64,000 bases of DNA from Amycolatopsis aidingensis (GTDB lineage Bacteria; Actinomycetota; Actinomycetes; Mycobacteriales; Pseudonocardiaceae). Under the pieces are notes generated by a model. It was given only the letters and a program-made list of their open reading frames with translations, searched no databases and was not told the origin of the DNA. Made by a program: the position numbers and the translations under genes. The DNA lies in NCBI RefSeq assembly GCF_018885265.1, contig NZ_CP076538.1, positions 3,260,001 through 3,324,000 of the forward strand, written 5' to 3'. Positions within the stretch are counted from its first letter, which is position 1. The number at the start of each line of letters is the position of its first letter. Below are positions 44,418 through 64,000 of the stretch, one piece after another.

Positions 44418-46940
44418 GTGTCTGCCGCGTCGGTGCCACCGGACCATGTCGCCCCGCTTGCCTGCCGGGACACGCGGCTGGACCCGTTGGAGCAGCGGGT
44501 GCGCGCGCTGGCGGCCCGGCGCGATTCGGCCGCGGTCACCCTGACCGGCCAGGGCGGCAGCGGCCGGACCACGCTGCTCGAACGCGCCGCCCGCACGGCA
44601 CGGGAGCACGGCCTGACCGTCGCCCTCGCGCGATGCACCCCGGCCGAGGCGGAACTGCCCTATGGGGTGGTTTCGCAGCTGGCGGCCCAGTTGCGGCACC
44701 GGCCCGCGGGGCGGCCGTCCCTGGATGCGCTGAGCCGAGGCGGGCCGGACGGCGCGGCGGTGGCGGCGCTGTGCGCGGAGTTCCTCGACCTCGCCCGGCA
44801 TGATCCGATGGTGCTCGCGGTGGACGACGCGCACTGGGCCGATCCGGCTTCCCGCCGCTGGCTGCGCGCACTCGCCGCCCGCCTCCGGCAGGCACCGCTG
44901 TTGCTGGTGCGGACGCTCGCGGCGGGAGCGGTTCCGGCCGACCGGTACCCACCGGGGATCGAGCAGATGCTCCCGATGCCCACGCCCGCCGCTGATGCGG
45001 CGTCGATGGCGACCGGCTCCGGGCAGGGAGATCGGGTGGTGCGGGCCGTGGACGGGCTGCCGCCGGACGCGCTGGCCCTGCTGCGCGCCATCGCGGTCGC
45101 CGGGGACGAGGTCGATCCCGCGCTGCCGCGCGCCCTCGCGCCGCCCCGTGTCCTGCCCGCTCCGGCCGTGCTCGAGCTGCTGACGAGCCTCGGCCTGGTG
45201 GCTGGGGCAGGACGACCGCGACCGAGCACGCCCGCGGTACGTACCCACGTGCTGGCCGCGATGCCCGCGGCGGAACGGGATCGGCTGGCCCGCCGCGCGG
45301 CGGACCTGGCACACCGGATGGCCCTGCCGGACGAGCAGGTCGCCGGCCTGCTGCTGGCCGCGCCGCCCGCGGGCACCGGATGGGGCGCGCGGCTGCTGCG
45401 CCGGGTCGCCTGCTCGGCCAGGAGGCGGGGCGAACCCGGCCACGCGGCGGCGCTGCTGAACCGCGCGCTGCGCGAGCGGCCCGGTGCCGAGCTGCGCAGG
45501 GACCTGCTGACCGAGCTCGCACTGATCGAGGCGCCCCGCGCCCCTGAGGCCGCAGCCCGCAGGCTGCGGCAGGTGCTGACCGAGGCCGGACCGGAGGCCG
45601 CGCTCGCACCACTGGTGCGGGCCGCGGACCTGCTGCAGGCGCTGGGCGAGGGGGCGGCGGCCCGGCAGGCCATCGCGGACGCCTGCGCGCGCAGGGCCCC
45701 CGGCGCGGCCGGGCCGCTGGCCGCCATCGGCCTGCTGGCGGCGGGGGACACCGTCACCGGCCCGGTGCTGCCGGAGCACCAGCTGCCCGCAATCACGGAC
45801 CCGCAGCCCGACCCGGTGCGAGCGGGTGTGCTCGCCTGGCGGCTGGCGCTGCGCGGCGGCGGGCGAGCCCGGGCAGCCGAACTGGCCGGGACCGCGCTGT
45901 ACCCGGCTGGCGGGGACCGGCCGTTCGGACCGCGGATTCACGCCTGCCGGGCGTTGCTGTACGCCGAGGAACCGGGCGAGGCCGTGCTGGGGCTGGAGCA
46001 GGTGCTACGGGAGGCGCGCGGCCAGGGCGCCGCGCTGCCCGCGGCGCTCGCGCTGCTCGAGCGGGCCCGGTGCGAGCTCGTCCGCGGCAACCTCGCGCTG
46101 GTGGCCGAGGACCTGGCCGCGGCACGCGCCCAGCTGCCCCCGGAGTCCTGGCCGCCCAGGGTGCTGCCCGACCTGCTCGCCATGCAGGCGAGCCTGCACC
46201 TTGCCAGGGACGAGGTGGAGGAGGCCGAGCGGGTGCTGGCCGCGCCGCTGCCTGCCGCCGCGGCCGAGGGCATCGGCTGGGCACACCTGCAGTACACCCT
46301 TGGCAGGCTGCGGATGGTGCTGGCCGACCCTGGCGCGGCGCTGCCCCGGTTCCTGGAATGCGGGCGCGCGTTGCTGTCGCGGAACTGCCACAACCCGGCG
46401 GTGTCGGCATGGCGTTCCCAGGCTGCGGCCGCGCAGACCGCGGCAGGCGAGCACGCCGCGGCCGATCGGCTGGTGCGCACCGCGGTCCGGCTGGCCCGGC
46501 GCTGGGGCGCCCCTGGAACCCACGGCGCGGTGCACCTGCTCGCCGCGGGTTCCGGCTGTGCCGCCCAGGAGGGTCACCTGCGTGCGGCGGTACCGCTGCT
46601 GCGTGCCTCGGCGGTGGCCCAGCCCCGGGTGGTGGCGCTGGCCGAATCGGCGCTGACCCTGATCGCGGCGGGGGATCGGCGCGGCGCCACCCTCGCGCTG
46701 GCCGCCGCGAGCCCCGGCGCGGTGCCCGTGCCCACCGGCGCACACGGCTCGCTGTCGGCGCAGGAGCGGCGGATCGCCGCCCTCGCGGCGGCGGGCTGGT
46801 CCACCGCGCGGATCGCCGGGCTGCTCTCGCTCGGCGGCCGCACCGTGGAGCAACGGCTCACCGGTGTCTACCGCAAGCTCGGGCTGCGCGGCCGGGCGCA
46901 GCTCGCCTCCACCTTCCACCCGGTGGCGATGGCCGGGTGA
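44418..46940 (+). CDS. LAL-family LuxR regulator 2 (polyene cluster)
   Basis: A protein of about 840 residues, paralogous to the LAL protein at 37710. Walker A reads GQGGSGRTT, again with Arg (R50) where Lys is expected; Walker B is MVLAVDDAHWADP. The C-terminal LuxR domain is QERRIAALAAAGWSTARIAGLL ... GRTVEQRLTGVYRKLGLRGRAQL. It likely controls the polyene genes. GTG 44418 has GGGAGG 11 bases upstream; GTG 44409 is possible. The second PAS-LuxR gene follows after 52 bases and is probably co-transcribed. Confidence 0.82.
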   Translation: MSAASVPPDHVAPLACRDTRLDPLEQRVRALAARRDSAAVTLTGQGGSGRTTLLERAARTAREHGLTVALARCTPAEAELPYGVVSQLAAQLRHRPAGRPSLDALSRGGPDGAAVAALCAEFLDLARHDPMVLAVDDAHWADPASRRWLRALAARLRQAPLLLVRTLAAGAVPADRYPPGIEQMLPMPTPAADAASMATGSGQGDRVVRAVDGLPPDALALLRAIAVAGDEVDPALPRALAPPRVLPAPAVLELLTSLGLVAGAGRPRPSTPAVRTHVLAAMPAAERDRLARRAADLAHRMALPDEQVAGLLLAAPPAGTGWGARLLRRVACSARRRGEPGHAAALLNRALRERPGAELRRDLLTELALIEAPRAPEAAARRLRQVLTEAGPEAALAPLVRAADLLQALGEGAAARQAIADACARRAPGAAGPLAAIGLLAAGDTVTGPVLPEHQLPAITDPQPDPVRAGVLAWRLALRGGGRARAAELAGTALYPAGGDRPFGPRIHACRALLYAEEPGEAVLGLEQVLREARGQGAALPAALALLERARCELVRGNLALVAEDLAAARAQLPPESWPPRVLPDLLAMQASLHLARDEVEEAERVLAAPLPAAAAEGIGWAHLQYTLGRLRMVLADPGAALPRFLECGRALLSRNCHNPAVSAWRSQAAAAQTAAGEHAAADRLVRTAVRLARRWGAPGTHGAVHLLAAGSGCAAQEGHLRAAVPLLRASAVAQPRVVALAESALTLIAAGDRRGATLALAAASPGAVPVPTGAHGSLSAQERRIAALAAAGWSTARIAGLLSLGGRTVEQRLTGVYRKLGLRGRAQLASTFHPVAMAG

Positions 46941-46992
46941 ACGGATTATCGGGCCGGTTCGGCCGCAAGCCCGTACGGAGAGGAGTTCTGTC

Positions 46993-47670
46993 ATGAGTGT
47001 TGTCGCCGAGCACGCCTCCTACACCACGGAATGCGCTCAGGTCTGGCGGCCGGAGACCGGCCGGGACGTGTTCCGCTCCTTCATCGAGCGTTCGGGTATC
47101 GGGTTCGCCCGGCTCGACCGGGGGACCAGGGTGGTGCGGGCCAACCCGGACTTCGCACGGCAGTTCGGGCGTTCGCAGGACGACCTGTGTGGCCGGGAAC
47201 TGTGCGAGCTGCTGCATCCCGACGCGCGGGACCGGGTCGCGCTGCGGCTGGCCGCGTTGACCGGGGACGTGCGGGGGCGGTTCACCGAGCGATCGGTCAC
47301 CGTGCGCCGCGGCGGCACCGCCGAGCTGACCGGCCTCGCGGTACCCGACCACAGTGGCCGGTTCGAGGGCGTACTGGTACTCGTGGAACCGGAGAGCCGG
47401 GACGCCGACACCCGGCAGGCCGCCGGGCGCAAACAACTGCTCAGCGAGGTGGACGCCCGGATCGTCGAGGGCATCGCCGCCGGGGTGTCCACCGTGCAGC
47501 TCGCCGCCCGGCTGTACCTCAGCCGCGGCGGGATCGAGTACCACGTGACGAACCTGCTGCGCCGGTTCAAGGTGAAGAACCGGCCCGCGCTCATCTCCAA
47601 GGCCTACTCCATGGGCGTGTTCCGCGCGGGGTCCTGGCCGCCGCGGGTGCTGCCGGACTTCGTCAAGTAG
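46993..47670 (+). CDS. PAS-LuxR regulator 2 (PimM-like)
   Basis: A 225-residue paralogue of the protein at 40714. The PAS part (RSFIERSGIGFARLDRGTRVV; FGRSQDDLCGRELCELLHPDARD) is more typical than in copy 1. The DNA-binding part is IVEGIAAGVSTVQLAARLYLSRGGIEYHVTNLLRRFKVKNRPAL, and the C-terminal SMGVFRAGSWPPRVLPDFVK matches copy 1 almost residue for residue. AGGAG upstream supports ATG 46993. It probably activates promoters with PimM-type operators, two of which lie about 1.1 kb downstream. Confidence 0.88.
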   Translation: MSVVAEHASYTTECAQVWRPETGRDVFRSFIERSGIGFARLDRGTRVVRANPDFARQFGRSQDDLCGRELCELLHPDARDRVALRLAALTGDVRGRFTERSVTVRRGGTAELTGLAVPDHSGRFEGVLVLVEPESRDADTRQAAGRKQLLSEVDARIVEGIAAGVSTVQLAARLYLSRGGIEYHVTNLLRRFKVKNRPALISKAYSMGVFRAGSWPPRVLPDFVK

Positions 47671-47698
47671 CTCCGGAGGAGGTGCCGCGCCCGCCGCC

Positions 47699-48727
47699 TC
47701 ACCAGGCGGGCGCGAGGGGTGGCCTGGCCCGCGACCGTTCCCTGCCGGTCTCCCGCAGGTCCTCCTCCACCATCAGCCGGATCAGTTCCTCGAAGCTGGT
47801 GCTGCTGCGCCAGCCGAGCTCATCGCCCGCGCTGGCCGGATCTGCGCACAGCGTGTCCACTTCGGCCGGACGTACCAGCGCGGAGTCCACGACGACGTGG
47901 TCACGCCAGTTCATCCCGGCCGCGTCGAAGGCGACCTCCAGTACGTCTCGCACCGTGTGCATCCGGCCGGTGCCGATCACGTAGTCGGTGGGCGTTTCCC
48001 GCTGCAGCATCAGATGCATGGCCCGCACGTAGTCCCGCGCGTAGCCCCAGTCCCTGCGCGCCTCGAGGTTGCCGAGGTGCAGCTTCTCCTGCCTGCCGTG
48101 CCGGATGTTGGCCACCGCCAGGGTGATCTTGCGGGTGACGAAATGCGGCCCGCGGCGGGGCGACTCGTGGTTGAACAGGATCCCGGACACCCCATGCATG
48201 CCGAAGGACTCCCGGTAGTTGCGGGTGATGAAGTGCCCGTAGGTCTTGGCCACCCCGTACGGGCTCCGCGGGTGCAGGCGGGTCGCCTCGTGCTGCGGGG
48301 TCTCGGCGACCTTGCCGAACATCTCGGAGGAGGAAGCCTGGTAGAACCGGATCTGGCCGTCGGCGGTGCGCGAGGTGTCCAGGCCGCAGACCGTGCGGAT
48401 GGCGTCCAGCATGCGCAGCACCCCGGTGCCGTTGACATCGGTGGTCAGCTTCGGTTGCTGCCAGGACAGCGGCACGAACGACATCGCGCCGAGGTTGTAG
48501 ACCTCGTCGGGCTGTGCGATGTCCACCGCGGCCACCAGGCTGCCCTCGTCGGTCAGGTCACCGCGCACGAACGACACCTCGCCTGCCAGATGCCCGATCC
48601 TGGACCGCTGCGGGTCGGACTGGCCCCTGATCATGCCCCACACCTGGTACCCGAGCTCGAGCAGGTGTTCGGCGAGATAGGAACCATCCTGCCCGGTGAT
48701 GCCGGTGATCAAAGCACGTTTGGACAC
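47699..48727 (-). CDS. GDP-mannose 4,6-dehydratase (NysDIII/AmphDIII type)
   Basis: A 342-residue short-chain dehydrogenase/reductase-type enzyme that converts GDP-mannose to GDP-4-keto-6-deoxymannose, the first step to GDP-mycosamine. The NAD(P)-binding Gly motif is GITGQDGSYLAEHL, the catalytic Ser/Thr-Glu region SSSEMFGKV, and the Tyr/Lys pair YGVAKTYGHF. The length is slightly short for primary-metabolism Gmd but right for polyene clusters. GTG 48727 has AAGGGG upstream. The gene is divergent from the P450 gene, with two PimM-type operators between them. Confidence 0.9.
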   Translation of the reverse strand: MSKRALITGITGQDGSYLAEHLLELGYQVWGMIRGQSDPQRSRIGHLAGEVSFVRGDLTDEGSLVAAVDIAQPDEVYNLGAMSFVPLSWQQPKLTTDVNGTGVLRMLDAIRTVCGLDTSRTADGQIRFYQASSSEMFGKVAETPQHEATRLHPRSPYGVAKTYGHFITRNYRESFGMHGVSGILFNHESPRRGPHFVTRKITLAVANIRHGRQEKLHLGNLEARRDWGYARDYVRAMHLMLQRETPTDYVIGTGRMHTVRDVLEVAFDAAGMNWRDHVVVDSALVRPAEVDTLCADPASAGDELGWRSSTSFEELIRLMVEEDLRETGRERSRARPPLAPAW

Positions 48728-48771
48728 GAATTCCCCTTCCGCGCAGGTTTCGCCATTGAACGTCTTCCGGA

Positions 48772-48787
48772 CTGGGGAATTCCCGCG
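48772..48787. promoter_or_regulatory. PimM-type PAS-LuxR operator, site 1
   Basis: CTGGGGAATTCCCGCG agrees with the PimM consensus CTVGGGAWWTCCCBAG at 15 of 16 positions. It lies 45 bases upstream of the GDP-mannose dehydratase start, where it would overlap or adjoin a promoter on the minus strand. Confidence 0.72.
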
Positions 48788-48814
48788 ACGGCGCCGGCCC
48801 TTCCGCGGCAGGCA

Positions 48815-48830
48815 CTAGGGATTTCCCGAC
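48815..48830. promoter_or_regulatory. PimM-type PAS-LuxR operator, site 2
   Basis: CTAGGGATTTCCCGAC agrees with the same consensus at 15 of 16 positions. It lies 62 bases upstream of the P450 start on the plus strand, a position that could be near -35. The two sites are 43 bases apart, centre to centre, so each may serve one divergent promoter. Confidence 0.75.
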
Positions 48831-48892
48831 CGCGCTTGCACGAGACTCGGCTGCTGCCGGCTGAGCTGTGACGAGAGAAGGTAGGACGAGTC

Positions 48893-50086
48893 ATGACCGT
48901 GTCGGAGGATCTGCCCACCCTGGAAGCCCTGCGTTCGCCCGCGCTCGGGGACAACCCGCACCTGCGCAGGATGCAGGCGGAGAAGCCGCTCTGGCGGGTG
49001 CGCACGGCCACGGGCGACGAGGGCTGGCTGGTGCTCGGGCACTCCGAGATCAAGCAGCTGATGCTCGACCCCAGGCTCGGCCGCACGCACCCGAACCCGG
49101 AGCAGGCGGCGCAGGCCGCCAAGAACCCGATCTTCGAGCTGATCGCGTCCACCGGCGCGGGCAGCGATCCGCACGAGATGCACCAGCAGGTACGGGCCCT
49201 GCTCATCCCGTACTTCACCAGCAAGCGGATGAAGGAGCTGCGCCAGGGGATCGAGCGCATCGTGCATGAGGCCGTGGACGAGCTGCTCACCATGACCCCG
49301 CCGGTGGACCTGCAACCCGCGTTCTCCCTTCCGGTGCCGCTGCGCGTGCTGTGCGAGCTGATGGGGGTGCCCGAGGAGGAGCGGGACCAGCTGGCCGTGT
49401 TGCTGGACGGGATGCACGGCACCGGGGAGAACTCCTCGGCCGAGGGGGCGGCTGCCTTCTTCGCTTACCTTTCCGACCTGGTGGACCGCAAGCGGGCGGA
49501 TCCGGGGGACGACCTGATCTCGGGGATCTGCCCCCAGCTGGAGAACAACCAGCTCGTGGTGGTGATCGTGTGCCTGCTGCTGTTCGCGGGGCACGAGAGC
49601 ATCGCCACCCATATCGGCAACGGGATGGCCCGCCTGCTCACCCGGCCGGACCTGCGCGAGGCCGTCACCGGCGACCCGGAGCTGATGCACACCGCGGTCG
49701 AGGAGATGTTGCGCACGGCCAACTTCGGCGGCGGCTGGCAGCCGCACTACGCGCTGGAGGACATCGAGCTGTGCGGGGAGAAGATCAGCGCGGGTGACCT
49801 GGTGCTGCCCGACTTCGCGATGGCCAACTTCGACCCCCGCTCCTTCGCCGAGCCGGAACGGGTGGATTTCCACCGCACCCCGAATCCGCACCTCACCTTC
49901 GCGCACGGCGCCTGGTACTGCATCGGCGCCCCGCTGGCCCGGCTGGAGCTGAACATCGCGTTCACCGCGCTGCTGACCAGGATCCCGACCCTGCGGCTGA
50001 CCGTGGAGCCGGAGGAGCTGACCGATCCGGAGAAGGTGCGGACGCGGCTGTCGGCGACCCTGGCCTGGCTGCCGGTGGCCTGGTGA
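48893..50086 (+). CDS. Cytochrome P450, likely methyl-to-carboxyl oxidase of polyene pathway
   Basis: A 397-residue bacterial P450. The heme-binding segment is FAHGAWYCIGAPLARLEL with the ligand Cys. The I-helix segment is AGHESIATH, with Ser in place of the usual Thr. The ExxR segment is EEMLR. In polyene clusters, the NysN/AmphN/PimG/CanC-type P450 oxidises a macrolactone methyl to the carboxyl, and the downstream PKS has a methylmalonyl module at the right place. A hydroxylase or epoxidase role is possible. No ferredoxin gene follows in the 63 bases before the PKS, so its redox partner is elsewhere. Confidence 0.85.
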   Translation: MTVSEDLPTLEALRSPALGDNPHLRRMQAEKPLWRVRTATGDEGWLVLGHSEIKQLMLDPRLGRTHPNPEQAAQAAKNPIFELIASTGAGSDPHEMHQQVRALLIPYFTSKRMKELRQGIERIVHEAVDELLTMTPPVDLQPAFSLPVPLRVLCELMGVPEEERDQLAVLLDGMHGTGENSSAEGAAAFFAYLSDLVDRKRADPGDDLISGICPQLENNQLVVVIVCLLLFAGHESIATHIGNGMARLLTRPDLREAVTGDPELMHTAVEEMLRTANFGGGWQPHYALEDIELCGEKISAGDLVLPDFAMANFDPRSFAEPERVDFHRTPNPHLTFAHGAWYCIGAPLARLELNIAFTALLTRIPTLRLTVEPEELTDPEKVRTRLSATLAWLPVAW

Positions 50087-50149
50087 CCGGCGCGGCGGTG
50101 GGTACGGCACAAGCACAGTCTCGAGCACCGTCCGGAATGGGCGATAACC

Positions 50150-64000
<13,851 letters not shown>

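Overview
The window is high-GC actinomycete DNA with dense, often overlapping genes, GTG starts and purine-rich ribosome binding sites. The gene content (DUF222/HNH protein, SARP, XRE-NB-ARC-TPR protein, LAL and PAS-LuxR regulators, modular type I PKS) suggests a secondary-metabolite-rich actinomycete, perhaps in the Pseudonocardiales. The order is inferred from gene content only. No tRNA, rRNA or CRISPR array was seen.

Layout. 1-5.1 kb: the end of an MFS exporter, a methyltransferase, an XRE-cupin regulator, a Nudix hydrolase, and a frameshifted erythromycin-esterase gene divergent from a regulator with two MerR DNA-binding domains. 5.1-7.9 kb: a nest of three mobile elements (IS4 family, a small MITE-like element, IS630 family) stacked on CTAG sites. 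7.9-13.9 kb: a compact RiPP-like cluster with a SARP regulator, a 50-residue cysteine-containing precursor candidate, a hairpin, a radical SAM/SPASM enzyme, a CPBP membrane protease and an ABC exporter. 14-17 kb: DUF899 protein, DUF222/HNH protein, HxlR regulator and a small membrane peptide.

17.1-22.2 kb: a defence- or signalling-like group, made of an XRE-NB-ARC-TPR STAND protein facing a two-gene operon of a membrane protein and a TIR protein. These two share a short Asn/Gly-rich motif, at the C-terminus of the first and the N-terminus of the second. 22.4-29.4 kb: a secreted, copper- and sugar-related operon (small laccase, a very large ThuA/discoidin/sugar dehydrogenase/PKD/DUF1080 protein, and a cupredoxin with Ig-like repeats). 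29.7-37.6 kb: GlxA-type regulator, cupin and RraA-like genes, a NACHT-LRR protein, a DeoR regulator, DUF5988 and 1-phosphofructokinase.

37.6-64 kb: part of a polyene macrolide cluster. It has two paralogous LAL + PAS-LuxR regulator pairs with matching promoters, all three dedicated genes of GDP-mycosamine formation and transfer (4,6-dehydratase, aminotransferase, glycosyltransferase), a P450, and the first three modules of a giant PKS that runs off the right edge. The module order (malonyl KR+DH, malonyl KR, methylmalonyl KR) matches the part of amphotericin/nystatin-type synthases that makes the last double bond of the polyene, the hydroxyl that carries mycosamine, and the methyl branch that a P450 oxidises to the carboxyl. 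Two near-consensus PAS-LuxR (PimM-type) operators lie between the dehydratase and the P450, which links the regulators to the pathway.
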